Shown here in pieces: positions 6,691-15,832 of a DNA stretch of 36,219 nucleotides. How positions within the stretch are numbered: the stretch's first letter is position 1; every line of letters starts with the position of its first letter. The position numbers and the translations under genes are program-made. This stretch comes from Herpetosiphonaceae bacterium (GTDB taxonomy: Bacteria; Chloroflexota; Chloroflexia; Chloroflexales; Kallotenuaceae): positions 1 to 36,219 of the forward strand of contig DASUTC010000167.1 of the NCBI GenBank assembly GCA_036374795.1, read 5' to 3'. A model generated the notes under the pieces. That model was given only the letters and a program-made list of their open reading frames with translations. It was not told the DNA's origin and ran no database searches.

Positions 6691-9600
6691 CTACGCGCCG
6701 CACGGCGGGACGCTGCGGAAGTTCGCGACGGTATCCGTCACCAGCTGCGTGTTCGAGCCATCGCCGACGACGCGGATCTGGCGGTTGCCGACCTCGCCGC
6801 ACGAAGCATCTTTCTCCACGAAGTCCCACGAGCCGAGCGTGTACTTGTACTCGACCTCGGTGCCCTCGGTGAAGGTCAGTGTGACGCGCCACTTGCCGTC
6901 GGCTCCCTTGGTCAGCGCGACGGTGTGCGGGTTGCACCAGTTGCAGATCTGCGGCTGGTTGCCCACGATATAGACCGTCCTGTCGGCTGGCGTGCCCGCC
7001 GGAACCGTGACCTCGAACGTGACCTGCACGTCGCGGGCGAGCGGCACGGCGCTGGCCTCGTTGCTTGGCGGCGATGTGTTGTTGGCCTCGTCCACCGCTC
7101 GCACGACGTAGTAGTAGCGCGTGCCGGTCAGCAGATCGGTATCGGCGAACTCGGTGGTGTTCTCATCGACCGAGGCGACCCTGACGTAGCCGCTGCCCGC
7201 CGTGGTGCTGCGGTAGATGTCGTAGCGATACACATCGGTAGCCGTCGATGCGGTCCAGCTCAGCCGTACGGTCGTCGCGCCGCCGTTGCTGGCCTGAAGG
7301 TTGGCCGGGGCGTCCGGCGGCGTCTGATCCGGGTTGGGATTGACCGTCAGCTTGCCGGGGCTATCGGTCTGATCGGCGAAGCTGCCGCTCTCGATGCCGT
7401 CCAGATCGCCGTAGGTCCAGCTTGTGCCGCCGTTGGTGCTATAGCGCGTGAAATAATCGTAGGTGCCCGGAACGGTCGGCTGGAGGTTGCCCTTGAACTC
7501 GTCGTTATTGCCGACGTTGGCATTGAACTCCATCCCGACCCAGGTGTTCCACAGGCGCGGATCGCTGCCTGCCGCCCCGTAGCCAAGCTGCGCGATCAGC
7601 CCCGGTGTCGCGCCCGGCTGGATGGTGACGTTCTCGATATAGACCTGACCATAGACTGTGTCGGTGGGGTTGACCGCGCTGACGGTGTACGTCAGCGTCG
7701 GCGGCCATTGCAGGTTAGCCCAGCCGATCGGGTAGCTCGGCACGGCGCTGGCCTCGTTCGACGGCGCGCTCTCGTTGCCGAGGTTGTCGAGCGCCTTGAC
7801 GACATAGTAGTAGCGCTGGCCGCTGCGTAGATCGGTGCTATTGTCAATAAAGCCTGGGGAGGTGATCGGGACGGTGTTTACCAGCTCAAAGCCGCCACGA
7901 GTCACGGGGCTGCGATACACGTTGTAGCCGCTCGCGCCCGCCACGCCGGTCCAGCTCAGCGCGACGCTCAGGCCGCTGGCGGTGGCCTGAAGATTAGTCG
8001 GCGCGGCGGTCGGCGTCAGATCGGCGTCGCGGGTCATCAGCGACAGGCTGCACAGCGCGGGCAGCGTCAGCGTGAGCGTGCCGTTGGCGACGGTAAACTC
8101 GCGGGGATAGTCGCTCACGCCACAGCCGACCACATCGACCAGCACGGTGCTGTTGGGCAGGTAGCCCGCCACTGGGATCGTCAGGGTGCGCTGCTGCTTG
8201 CTGGCGTTGATCGCCACGATCGCGGCGTGGTTCTCGTGCTTGCGGCCATACGCGACCGTGCCATTGGTGTCGTCGGTGAGCAGGAAGCGCAGGTCGCCGT
8301 CGATCATCGCCTGATTGCCACGGCGCATCTCGGTCAGGCGCGAGTAGTAGGCCAGCAGGTCGAGGTCGGGATCGCGCGTATCGCCGTCGGCGCGGACCCT
8401 GGCATCGCCCCAGGGATAGGTGCGGCGATCGTCGGGATCGTCGTCGCCGGTCAGGCCAACCTCATCGCCGTAGTAGATCGTCGGCGCGCCCGGCATGGTC
8501 GCCTGGATCATCGCGGCGATACGCTGGCGCTGCTTGCCCTCGGCCAGATTAGCGGCGTTCGCTTCGCGCTGCTGCCGGTTTTCGGCTCCTGGCGTGAGCG
8601 TCCAGAGCAGCCGCTCGGTATCGTGCGAGTCGAGCAGGTTCATCAGCGAGTAGTAGGCGGCGTCGGGATAATCCTCGCGCACCGACAGGAGCCGATCGGC
8701 GAAGTCCGACGGCGGGATCGGGTTGCCGCTGCCGGGAAAGCCCTTGGCGTCGAACGCGCCCGGCACGAGCAGGCCCAGCACGGCATCGCGCAGCCGGTAG
8801 TTCATCGCGCTGTCGGCGGTATTGCCCTGGACGTATGGCAGCACATCGAACTTCTTCCACAGCTCGCCGATGATGATCGCGTCAGGATCGACATCTTTGA
8901 CCTGCGCGCGGAAGCCCTCCCAGAAGGGAATACTCTTATCCTGCATCACATCCAGACGCCAGCCGTCGCCGCCCTCCTGGAGCCAGTAGCGCGCGACGCT
9001 ATCCTCAGCGCCGAAGATGTAGTTCTGCACCACCGGCTCTTCCGAAAGCTGCGGCAGGCTATCGAAGCCGGCCCACGAGCTATAGTAGCTGTCGCTGGTG
9101 CGGGTGTAGGGCGCGCACACGGCAGGCTCGGTCGCGGCGGGCTGGCGGAAGCGGAACCACGAGCGGTAGGGCGAGCTGACGCTCTCGCACGCGCCCTGGA
9201 CCGGGCCGGGTCCGTTGCCCTGCGCGGCCTGCGGCACCAGCGGCATATAGATCTGGTGCTTCATCGCCAGCGTCAGCTTGTCGCTCTTCCAGTTATGGTA
9301 GCGATCGAAGATCGGGCTATCCGACGACATATGGTTGAAAACGCCGTCGAGGATGATCCGAATGCCAAGCTCCTGCGCCTCGCGCTGAAGCGTCTTCCAG
9401 TCGCCGAGATCGCCGAGATACGGATCGATGATCTTGAAGTCGCGGGTATCGTAGCGGTGGTTGGAGCCTGCGGCGAAGATCGGGTTGAAGTAGATCACGG
9501 TGACGCCGAGATCCTTAAGATATTGCAGCTTCTCGGTAACGCCCTCAAGATCGCCGCCGTAGTAATCGCGGCCACGCGGCTCTTCCCTGCCGCTGCCGGG

Positions 9601-10716
9601 CTGCGCAAAGCGCTTGGGACAGTCGGCGACGGTAATCTCCTGGTAGTTGCGGCAGTAGCCCTCCGGCAGCTCGCCCCACTTCATGCGCACGATCTGATCG
9701 TACTGCGGCTGCGTGTTGGTGACTTCCTCGCCGTTGGGATAGGCGTAGCGCGGATCGGTGCTGAGGCGCGGGTTGTCTTTGTCGGGCGTCGGATCGTTCT
9801 TCGGATCGGCGTTGCGGAAGCGATCGGGGAAGATCTGATAGACCACGCCCTCCTGCATCCAGCGGATCGGCAGCCTGAAGTTGGGATCGTAGACCGTGAT
9901 CACAAAGCCGCGATCCTGGGATTCGGCGGGATTGTATGGCGCGCCCCAGCCGCCGTCGCGCACATCGCTATCGTCCTCGTAGTAGACGGTTTTGGTGCCG
10001 TCCTTGGCGATGAAGCGATAGTACAGCGTGCCGATCCTGTTGGCGTCGACGGTCGCCTGCCAGAAGTCGCAGGTGTAGTGCAGCGCGGGCTGGTAACAGT
10101 CCACGCCCGTGGCTACCCGCTGCATCTCAAAGAGCTTCTCCGCGCCCAGGCCGGTGTGGTAGCTCCGCAGCGTCACGCCCGTGACATCGTTGTGGAAGGT
10201 GCGGAAGCGCACGAGCACCTGGGTGTCGGAAGTGACGGCACCGCCCGGCGTGCGGTAGAGCGTGTCGCGGCTATTGTGCGCCAGGCCGTCCCAGAAGATG
10301 TCGTTGTCCTGAGCCGGAGGACGGCTGCCGGTGATCGTATGCGACACGTCGTTGGTCGCCGAGTTGTAGGAGAACGTGATGCTGTTGTCCGAGGCGGCGA
10401 TCGTAAACGAGACGTTGTTGGCGGGATAGCTCAGATCCCAGGTGCGGTTGAGCGCGACCTTGTACTCGTACGAGCCGGTCGGCAATCCGCCAGCCGCGAT
10501 GGTAAACGTGTAAATCCCGTCGTTATCCGAGTCGCTCATCAGCGAGTTGTCGCAGGCGGGCTGCCAGTCGTCAGGACAACCGATCTCGCTTTGAAAATTT
10601 CCGGCAACAGTCGCAATAACCGTCGCCGCGCGGGCTCCTTGCAACGGCAACACAGTTGCCAGCAGCGCAAACAGCGGCAATAGCGACGCCGCACGCCTCC
10701 AGCGGTGGGTGGTCAT
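6691..10716 (-). CDS. Secreted GH13 alpha-amylase/neopullulanase-like enzyme with FN3 and CBM20 modules
   Basis: The 1341-aa exported glycosidase begins with a signal peptide (basic HRWRR then LLPLFALLATVLPLQGARA, about residues 1-30). Next come an X25-like module (GNFQSEIGCPDDWQPAC to about 110), an N-terminal beta domain, and the GH13 barrel (about 285-850) with region I DGVFNH, GWRLDVMQD (nucleophile D589), IIGELW (acid/base E618) and LLDSHDTERL (D699). The C-terminal part has two FN3-like domains (SWTGVAGASGYNVYRS and SWTASTATDVYRYDIYRS) around a further beta module, then a CBM20-like starch-binding domain (FEVTVPAG, VYIVGNQPQICNW, YKYTLGSWDFVEK). The architecture resembles extracellular amylopullulanases and cyclomaltodextrinase-type enzymes, so exact specificity is uncertain. 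GGAGG lies before the ATG. It probably acts with the pullulanase encoded upstream on the same strand. Confidence 0.93.
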   Translation of the reverse strand: MTTHRWRRAASLLPLFALLATVLPLQGARAATVIATVAGNFQSEIGCPDDWQPACDNSLMSDSDNDGIYTFTIAAGGLPTGSYEYKVALNRTWDLSYPANNVSFTIAASDNSITFSYNSATNDVSHTITGSRPPAQDNDIFWDGLAHNSRDTLYRTPGGAVTSDTQVLVRFRTFHNDVTGVTLRSYHTGLGAEKLFEMQRVATGVDCYQPALHYTCDFWQATVDANRIGTLYYRFIAKDGTKTVYYEDDSDVRDGGWGAPYNPAESQDRGFVITVYDPNFRLPIRWMQEGVVYQIFPDRFRNADPKNDPTPDKDNPRLSTDPRYAYPNGEEVTNTQPQYDQIVRMKWGELPEGYCRNYQEITVADCPKRFAQPGSGREEPRGRDYYGGDLEGVTEKLQYLKDLGVTVIYFNPIFAAGSNHRYDTRDFKIIDPYLGDLGDWKTLQREAQELGIRIILDGVFNHMSSDSPIFDRYHNWKSDKLTLAMKHQIYMPLVPQAAQGNGPGPVQGACESVSSPYRSWFRFRQPAATEPAVCAPYTRTSDSYYSSWAGFDSLPQLSEEPVVQNYIFGAEDSVARYWLQEGGDGWRLDVMQDKSIPFWEGFRAQVKDVDPDAIIIGELWKKFDVLPYVQGNTADSAMNYRLRDAVLGLLVPGAFDAKGFPGSGNPIPPSDFADRLLSVREDYPDAAYYSLMNLLDSHDTERLLWTLTPGAENRQQREANAANLAEGKQRQRIAAMIQATMPGAPTIYYGDEVGLTGDDDPDDRRTYPWGDARVRADGDTRDPDLDLLAYYSRLTEMRRGNQAMIDGDLRFLLTDDTNGTVAYGRKHENHAAIVAINASKQQRTLTIPVAGYLPNSTVLVDVVGCGVSDYPREFTVANGTLTLTLPALCSLSLMTRDADLTPTAAPTNLQATASGLSVALSWTGVAGASGYNVYRSPVTRGGFELVNTVPITSPGFIDNSTDLRSGQRYYYVVKALDNLGNESAPSNEASAVPSYPIGWANLQWPPTLTYTVSAVNPTDTVYGQVYIENVTIQPGATPGLIAQLGYGAAGSDPRLWNTWVGMEFNANVGNNDEFKGNLQPTVPGTYDYFTRYSTNGGTSWTYGDLDGIESGSFADQTDSPGKLTVNPNPDQTPPDAPANLQASNGGATTVRLSWTASTATDVYRYDIYRSTTAGSGYVRVASVDENTTEFADTDLLTGTRYYYVVRAVDEANNTSPPSNEASAVPLARDVQVTFEVTVPAGTPADRTVYIVGNQPQICNWCNPHTVALTKGADGKWRVTLTFTEGTEVEYKYTLGSWDFVEKDASCGEVGNRQIRVVGDGSNTQLVTDTVANFRSVPPCGA

Positions 10717-10793
10717 CCTCGTACCTCCTTCAAGCGGGCCAACAGAACCGGGCGCTTTACGATGATGTGTGCTTACAGGTGAGATGGCGTTGC

Positions 10794-10830
10794 ATGCTAG
10801 TGGCTGTCGTATTGTTTGTCAAACGACAAA
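10794..10830 (-). promoter_or_regulatory. Promoter of the amylase gene with overlapping dyad
   Basis: On the - strand TTGACA (10817-10822), a 17-bp spacer and TAGCAT (10794-10799) form a strong sigma70-type promoter. TTTGTC-AAAC-GACAAA (10815-10830) is a dyad overlapping the -35, and GTTTG-T-CAAAC is nested in it, so a repressor could bind here. The remaining 10831-11064 region holds repeat words and one possible small ORF. Confidence 0.7.
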
Positions 10831-10852
10831 ACGAAGTAGAGATGGAGAACAC

Positions 10853-10919
10853 AGAACAAAGGAGAACCGCGCCGCCCAGAGGGTACTCGGAACCAGGATC
10901 TCGACGAAAGAACAAAGGA
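10853..10919. repeat. Two copies of AGAACAAAGGA
   Basis: The 11-bp word occurs at 10853-10863 and 10909-10919. It belongs to the same word family as the heptad tracts elsewhere in the window. Confidence 0.5.
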
Positions 10920-10921
10920 CC

Positions 10922-11020
10922 TCACGCATACAGCGCGGCGGCGAGCGAGCCGGTGAGCACATACCGGATCTGATAGGCGGCCAGATCGAGCGCGATCGGC
11001 TTATAGCCGAGGCGTCTCAC
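10922..11020 (-). CDS. Possible 32-aa small protein
   Basis: A GTG at 11020 with AGGAGG 8 nt upstream opens a short frame ending at 10922: basic N-terminus (VRRLGYKP) followed by a mildly hydrophobic segment (LAAYQIRYVLTGSLAAALYA). TGC-TATCAT at 11048-11056 could serve as an extended -10. The frame stays open further upstream, into the pullulanase terminator, so it could instead be a gene remnant. I do not recognise a family. Confidence 0.3.
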   Translation of the reverse strand: MRRLGYKPIALDLAAYQIRYVLTGSLAAALYA

Positions 11021-11064
11021 ATAGCGCTCCTCCTGCTCAGGATCGCCATGATAGCATGGCTGGC

Positions 11065-11095
11065 AAAAAAGCTGGCTGCCCGCAAGACAGCCAGC
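11065..11095 (-). terminator. Intrinsic terminator of the pullulanase gene
   Basis: On the - strand GCTGGCTG, a 9-nt loop and CAGCCAGC (11071-11095) are followed by TTTTTT (11065-11070). It begins 23 bp after the pullulanase stop codon. Confidence 0.85.
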
Positions 11096-11117
11096 CCTTC
11101 GCGCGTCCGTCGAGCGG

Positions 11118-14100
11118 TTACGGGTTCTTGAACATGATCGGCATGCGGATCTTGAACTTCTCCTGCATCACAAAGACCGCGGTGGTCCGCGCCGGGATGG
11201 TGAACGTGCCGGTCGCCTGGTTGTAGCTGGCCGTGCGGACGATGGGATCGCTCGACACTGCCTGCTCAGGATGCAGCGCCAGCCGCTTGCCCGTCAGCGA
11301 GCTATCGGTAAAGGTCTGCGGCTCGTCGTTAGCGTTGAAGAGCACGACGATCTGCTCGTACTGATCGTCCAGGTCAGTCGCGCCGCTGTCGGCGATGCTC
11401 ATCACGATCAGGCCAGCCTGCTGATCCGGCCCGGTGTTGAGGAACCTGACCTGCTGCTGGATCTGCGCTGCGGTTTGCAGCCGGAAGAGCAGCGAACTTT
11501 TGCGCATGCGCAGCAGCTCGCGGAAGTGCTCGACCGCCGTGAGGATGTCGGCTTTGCCCGGCTTGAGGGCCGGATTCGCCAGCAGCGGCTTGAGGATCGG
11601 CCAGTTGGCCTCGTTCTCGCCCGGCGGCAGGCCGACGCCCCAGTTATTGCTCTCGTAAGTGAAATCCAGCTTGTTGAACCAGTCGCCGGAGTTGTAGCTG
11701 TTGCGATCCAGCGACTTCGAGCGCAGCATGTCCTGCCCGGCCTGGAAGAAAGGCACGCCCTGCGTGAGCGCTACCAGATCCATGCCCAGGTTGTGCATCC
11801 GCACGCGCTCGTCGATCGTCGCGTCGAGCGGTGCTTTGGTCTGGATAATATCGAAGAGCGTCTGGTTGTCGTGCGCCTCGACATAGTTGATCGTCTCCTG
11901 CGGATCGAGCGTGTAGCCCGTCGGAGAGCCGTTGTAGTCGACATCCGAGCCTTTAACGGTCGCTCCGGTGCGATCGGTGAAGAGATAATCGCGCAGGTTG
12001 CCCGCCAGCCCCACACGGATCTGATCCTGGTAGAGCAGCAGCCGATTCTTCTGCGCTGCGGCATCGCCCTGATCGAGCGCGTTGGGCTCGTAGTAGAGGC
12101 CGTTGATAAAGCCCTGCTTCTTGAGATCCTGGCCGCTGTCGAAGGGACCGCCGCCCCGCGCCGCGTCGCGCATCCGATCGTTGAAGGTGCCGATGCCGGT
12201 GCCGCCCATGTTGAGCTGCGTAGCATTGACGCCGCGCGCGTTGTTGGCGACCTCGCCGAAGTTCCAGCCCTCGCCGTAGACATAGATCTTGGAGCCGTCC
12301 ACGCCATCCTGGGCGATCGTCAGCGCGTCCAGCGCCGCGCGCACCTTGATCATGTCCTCCTTCATGTGGTGGCCCATCAGATCGAAGCGGAAGCCGTCGA
12401 CCTTATAGTGCCTGGCCCACGTCACCACCGAATCGACCATCAGCTTTTCCATCATGTCGTGCTCGGTAGCCGTGTTCTGGCAGCAGGTGCTCGTCTCGAC
12501 GTTGCCGCTGGAGTTCAAGCGGTGGTAGTAGCCCGGCACGATCTTGTCGAGCACTGACTTTTCGGCCTGTCCGCTGGCGTTGGTGTGGTTATAGACCACA
12601 TCCATCACCACGCGCAGCCCGTTCTCGTTGAGCGACTGGACCATCTCGCGGAACTCGACGATGCGCGTCGGGCCGTCGGGATTGGTCGAGTAGCTGCCCT
12701 CAGGCGTCGTGTAGTGGTAGGGATCGTAGCCCCAGTTGAAGCTATCTTTTTCGGCGTACTCCGTCACAATCCGCGCCTGCTCCTCGGAGTCGGGCGGGTA
12801 GCTGGCGAGCAGCGCCGGATCGGGATCTTCGCGCTGGGCCTTGTTCTCGTTGATCGTGGCGATGTCGAAGACCGGCAGCAGGTGGATATGGGTCAGGCCC
12901 GCCCGCGCCAGCGCGCGCAGATGCTTCATGCCGTTGGTGCTGGTGTCGGTGAAGGCTTTGTAGGTGCCGCGATGCTCGGCTGGCACGGTCGCGTCGTTGG
13001 CGCTGAAGTCGCGCAGATGCAGCTCGTAGAGCACGATGTCTTCGGGAGCGCTGAGCGCTGGCTTGCGCACGCTCGCCCATCCGGCGGGCTTCAGGCCGGG
13101 ATCGTCCAGGTTGACGATCTGGCTGCGGGTGCTGTTCATCGACAGGCTGAGCGAGTACGGGTCTGTCGCCATGTTGCGCTCGACGCGGCCCGTGGCGCGA
13201 ACGAAGACCTCGACCTCGTACAGGTAGAACTTGCCGGTCCAGCCAGCCGCTCCGGTGACGCTCCAGACGCCGACGGACTCGTCGTAGTCCATCGGGTAGA
13301 CCGTGCTGATTGTCGCCGGATTGGAGTCGGCGAAGACGTGCAGCTTGACCGAGCGGGCAGTCGGTGCCCACAGCTTGAGCGTCGGCACGTTGGCGCTGTA
13401 GATCACGCCCAGCTCGCCGCTATAGCTGTACAGGTGGTCGAGCACGCCCGGAATTTGCAGCGAGGTCGCGTCGACCAGCTTGCCCTCGCCGTCGGTCGCG
13501 GACACCGCGATCTGGCCCTTGAGGATCTGGCGAATATCGGGATCGTTGTACTCGTCGAGATCGATCTTGAGCGCCGCGTAGCCCGCCAGATGCGGGAACT
13601 TCGCCAGGATCGCCGGGCTCAGGCCGTTGGGATCGTAGGTCAGCGTGACCGACTGGCCTCCGGTAATGCCGCCCGGCGTCAGAGTCAGGCCGCCGTCGGG
13701 ATCGAAGTGGAGCCTGTAGGTGTTGGCCGCGCCGCCCGCCACCTTCCAGGCGATCGTATCCGCCGCTACCCAGTGTGCCTGCGCCAGGCCGATGTTGCCC
13801 TTGGGCGCTCCCTCGGCGCTGATCGTCAGCACGTGGCTGATCGGATCGTAGCTGAAGAAGATCTCGGCACCGTCGCTCGGCACGGTAAAGGCGATATTCG
13901 CGCCGCCGGGCGCGCCGTTCTCGCCGTAGTTTTCGGCCCAGCTTTCGTTGATCGCGACTTTGGCCTCGTAGTTGCCAGCGGGCAGGCCGGTAGTGCTAAA
14001 GGTGTAGGTGCCGTCGCCGTCGGGATCTTGCAGCCAGGAGCGCAGACAGTCGGGCTGCCAGTCGCCGCTACAGCCCAGCTCGCTCTGGAAGCTGCCCGGC

Positions 14101-14528
14101 ACTGTGGCGATCACCGCGTTTTTGTTCGAGGCCACCCAGTGGGTCTTGTGGTCGTAGTAGAACTTGACCGTGCCCGGATCGGCGAGCGTGAATGGAATAT
14201 TGTCGCCGCCGGGAGTCGCATTGCGCCCGTAGTTTTCGGCCCAGCCGTCGTTGAGCGCAGCCTTATACTCGTAGCTGCCAGCCGGGAGCGCGAAGCTGCC
14301 CTGCCAGACGGTATCGGTCGCATCGTAGGTTAGATGTGTGGTAGCGCATTCGGGCTGCCAATCGCCACTACAGCCAGCCTCGCTTTGCAGCGACCCGGCG
14401 ATCGTCACGCTGGCGGGGGTCGGCGTGTGCGACGCCAGAACGGCGGTCGCCTGGTAGGGCAGCACTGAGGCTAGCAGTGCCACAAGCGGCAGGAGCGCAG
14501 CCGCTCGCTTCCAACGATGGACGGACAT
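11118..14528 (-). CDS. pulA: Secreted type I pullulanase (GH13_14-like)
   Basis: The 1136-aa enzyme should cleave alpha-1,6 branch links of pullulan, amylopectin or glycogen outside the cell. A signal peptide ([21 protein letters not shown]) is followed by two X25-like modules ([17 protein letters not shown] and [17 protein letters not shown]), a linker domain (about 235-370), a CBM48-like domain with [17 protein letters not shown], and the catalytic barrel. The barrel has the pullulanase signature [30 protein letters not shown] (nucleophile D716), [10 protein letters not shown] (E753) and [12 protein letters not shown] (D887). The C-terminal beta domain ends with [15 protein letters not shown] precedes the ATG. 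The signal peptide and leader resemble those of the neighbouring amylase, pointing to a shared origin of the 5' ends. It has its own promoter and terminator. Confidence 0.95.
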   Translation of the reverse strand: MSVHRWKRAAALLPLVALLASVLPYQATAVLASHTPTPASVTIAGSLQSEAGCSGDWQPECATTHLTYDATDTVWQGSFALPAGSYEYKAALNDGWAENYGRNATPGGDNIPFTLADPGTVKFYYDHKTHWVASNKNAVIATVPGSFQSELGCSGDWQPDCLRSWLQDPDGDGTYTFSTTGLPAGNYEAKVAINESWAENYGENGAPGGANIAFTVPSDGAEIFFSYDPISHVLTISAEGAPKGNIGLAQAHWVAADTIAWKVAGGAANTYRLHFDPDGGLTLTPGGITGGQSVTLTYDPNGLSPAILAKFPHLAGYAALKIDLDEYNDPDIRQILKGQIAVSATDGEGKLVDATSLQIPGVLDHLYSYSGELGVIYSANVPTLKLWAPTARSVKLHVFADSNPATISTVYPMDYDESVGVWSVTGAAGWTGKFYLYEVEVFVRATGRVERNMATDPYSLSLSMNSTRSQIVNLDDPGLKPAGWASVRKPALSAPEDIVLYELHLRDFSANDATVPAEHRGTYKAFTDTSTNGMKHLRALARAGLTHIHLLPVFDIATINENKAQREDPDPALLASYPPDSEEQARIVTEYAEKDSFNWGYDPYHYTTPEGSYSTNPDGPTRIVEFREMVQSLNENGLRVVMDVVYNHTNASGQAEKSVLDKIVPGYYHRLNSSGNVETSTCCQNTATEHDMMEKLMVDSVVTWARHYKVDGFRFDLMGHHMKEDMIKVRAALDALTIAQDGVDGSKIYVYGEGWNFGEVANNARGVNATQLNMGGTGIGTFNDRMRDAARGGGPFDSGQDLKKQGFINGLYYEPNALDQGDAAAQKNRLLLYQDQIRVGLAGNLRDYLFTDRTGATVKGSDVDYNGSPTGYTLDPQETINYVEAHDNQTLFDIIQTKAPLDATIDERVRMHNLGMDLVALTQGVPFFQAGQDMLRSKSLDRNSYNSGDWFNKLDFTYESNNWGVGLPPGENEANWPILKPLLANPALKPGKADILTAVEHFRELLRMRKSSLLFRLQTAAQIQQQVRFLNTGPDQQAGLIVMSIADSGATDLDDQYEQIVVLFNANDEPQTFTDSSLTGKRLALHPEQAVSSDPIVRTASYNQATGTFTIPARTTAVFVMQEKFKIRMPIMFKNP

Positions 14529-14588
14529 CCTTGTACCTCCCCGATGATGCCGAAAGAATGGTGGTGCCGTTGAAGAGTGGATAGGGTC

Positions 14589-14617
14589 ATACTACTTGCT
14601 GATACCGACTTAGTCAA
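14589..14617 (-). promoter_or_regulatory. Promoter of the pullulanase gene
   Basis: On the - strand TTGACT (14612-14617), a 17-bp spacer and TAGTAT (14589-14594) lie about 60 bp before the ATG. Confidence 0.7.
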
Positions 14618-14633
14618 CCCTCGAAACGAAGTG

Positions 14634-14727
14634 AGGTTTGAGTTTCAAGTTTCAAGTTTCAAGTTTTGAGTTCTCGGTTGGTGCGTCTGGCGCCCGCATG
14701 GCACCCGGTTCTTGGTTCTTGGCTCTT
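14634..14727. repeat. Heptad repeat tracts AGTTTCA and GGTTCTT
   Basis: Five degenerate tandem heptads occupy 14634-14668, three of them exactly AGTTTCA. About 40 bp later GGTTCTT is repeated twice and followed by GGCTCTT (14707-14727). GGTTCTT is the reverse complement of the AAGAACC unit at 3627-3654. The tracts lie between two divergent promoters. Confidence 0.8.
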
Positions 14728-14732
14728 CTCAG

Positions 14733-14761
14733 TTGCGCGCGACCAGGGAAGATTCTAGAAT
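14733..14761 (+). promoter_or_regulatory. Promoter of the tyrosine recombinase gene
   Basis: TTGCGC (14733-14738), a 17-bp spacer and TAGAAT (14756-14761) lie about 35 bp before the ATG. Confidence 0.55.
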
Positions 14762-14796
14762 ATGTGTGCGACGATCCAGCTTCAAAGGAGGAGCAT

Positions 14797-15630
14797 ATGG
14801 CAGAGTCTTGGTGGAGCTATGCCTTCAAGGAGTTCGAGCGGCATCTCCGGGCGCAGAACCGCCGCCCGCTGACGATTCACGGCTATATCAAAGATATGGA
14901 GCAGCTTCGGGCCTGGATGCTGGGCCATGATCGGGGCGACGACGTGCCCGCGACTGAGGATCTGCGGCACTGGCTGGCCGAGCTTCAGGAGAACGAGGCA
15001 ACGGGCGCGACTCTGGCGCGTAAGCGCTCGTCGGCGCGGCATTTCTTCGAGTTTGTCGCCAGCATTGGGTTGATTCGCCAGTCGCCGGTGGAGAAGCTGG
15101 AGCAGCCGTCGCACGAGTATATCTTGCCGCAGACCTTGAGCCGCCAGCAGGTCGCCGCGCTGCTGCGTGTGGCGGAGGGCAACCCGCGCGACTACGCGCT
15201 GCTGCATGTGCTGCTGGGCTGTGGCCTGCGGGTCAGCGAGGCATGCGCGCTGGCACGCACGCAGGTCGATATGCCGAACCGGATGCTGTACGTCGCCGGA
15301 CGAGTCGTGCCGATACCGGACGAGTCGTTTCCGCCGCTGCAAGCATGGATGACGCAGCATCCCGGCCCGCTGGTCTTTCCGATCAAACAGCGCATGGTGC
15401 GCCTGCTCTGCGAGAAGTATCGCACGCTGGCGGGCATACCGGAGCAGGTGACACCCTCGCTGCTACGACATACCTCGGCGGTCTGGCAGCTTGTGGACGG
15501 CGCAGATCCCGATGTGTTGAAGATCCAGCTAGGTCATGACCGCGACGACGTGATGCTGCACTATATCGATCGGGCGCGGCTGCTCAAAGAGAACGAGCTG
15601 CGCAGTTGGCAGCAGGAAAGCCTGCTATAG
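14797..15630 (+). CDS. Tyrosine recombinase/phage-integrase family protein, atypical active site
   Basis: The 277-aa protein has an N-terminal SAM-like DNA-binding domain (LTIHGYIKDMEQLRAWM, then ARKRSSARHFFEFVASIG) and a C-terminal catalytic domain as in XerC/XerD. Visible catalytic residues are R145 (GCGLRVSEA), R224 (LLRHTS), H247 (QLGHD) and nucleophile Y256 (LHYID). The first His of HxxR is Ser (S221). The beta-hairpin that normally carries the catalytic Lys (GKGxKxR) is shortened to YVAGRVVPIP, with no Lys. AAAGGAGGAG precedes the ATG at 14797; the longer frame upstream runs through repeats and the promoter. There are no att-like repeats or other mobility genes around it, so a chromosomal role is as likely as a mobile-element role. 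Confidence 0.85.
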   Translation: MAESWWSYAFKEFERHLRAQNRRPLTIHGYIKDMEQLRAWMLGHDRGDDVPATEDLRHWLAELQENEATGATLARKRSSARHFFEFVASIGLIRQSPVEKLEQPSHEYILPQTLSRQQVAALLRVAEGNPRDYALLHVLLGCGLRVSEACALARTQVDMPNRMLYVAGRVVPIPDESFPPLQAWMTQHPGPLVFPIKQRMVRLLCEKYRTLAGIPEQVTPSLLRHTSAVWQLVDGADPDVLKIQLGHDRDDVMLHYIDRARLLKENELRSWQQESLL

Positions 15631-15736
15631 CGTTTCTTGTGCGCGATTTTTATATCCCATAACCTGGATTGTTTCCAGACAGTGCGCGAATCGATTCATC
15701 CCGCGGGGCGTGTACGCGCATCGCCGCTTTCCGGTA

Positions 15737-15765
15737 TTGACACGTTGAATCGGGTCCGATATACT
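15737..15765 (+). promoter_or_regulatory. Strong sigma70-type promoter of the L,D-transpeptidase gene
   Basis: TTGACA (15737-15742), a 17-bp spacer and TATACT (15760-15765) form the best consensus match in the window, about 65 bp before the start codon. Confidence 0.8.
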
Positions 15766-15832
15766 CGGAGCGTCCAGACAGCCAGGATTGCTGTCTGTGT
15801 AAGGAACGATCCTGCCGGAAAGGGAGCATGCC

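Noticed and set aside
8227..10683. An 818-codon open frame on the + strand opposite the amylase
   Set aside because: It is the antisense shadow of a GC-rich gene with clear GH13 motifs on the - strand. The translation has no recognisable domain.
12585..14333. A 582-codon + strand frame opposite the pullulanase
   Set aside because: Antisense shadow; the pullulanase frame carries X25 and GH13 motifs through this stretch.
14797..15630. The tyrosine recombinase as evidence of an integrated mobile element
   Set aside because: No flanking att-like repeats, tRNA gene or phage/transposition genes were found, and the neighbours look like ordinary chromosomal genes.
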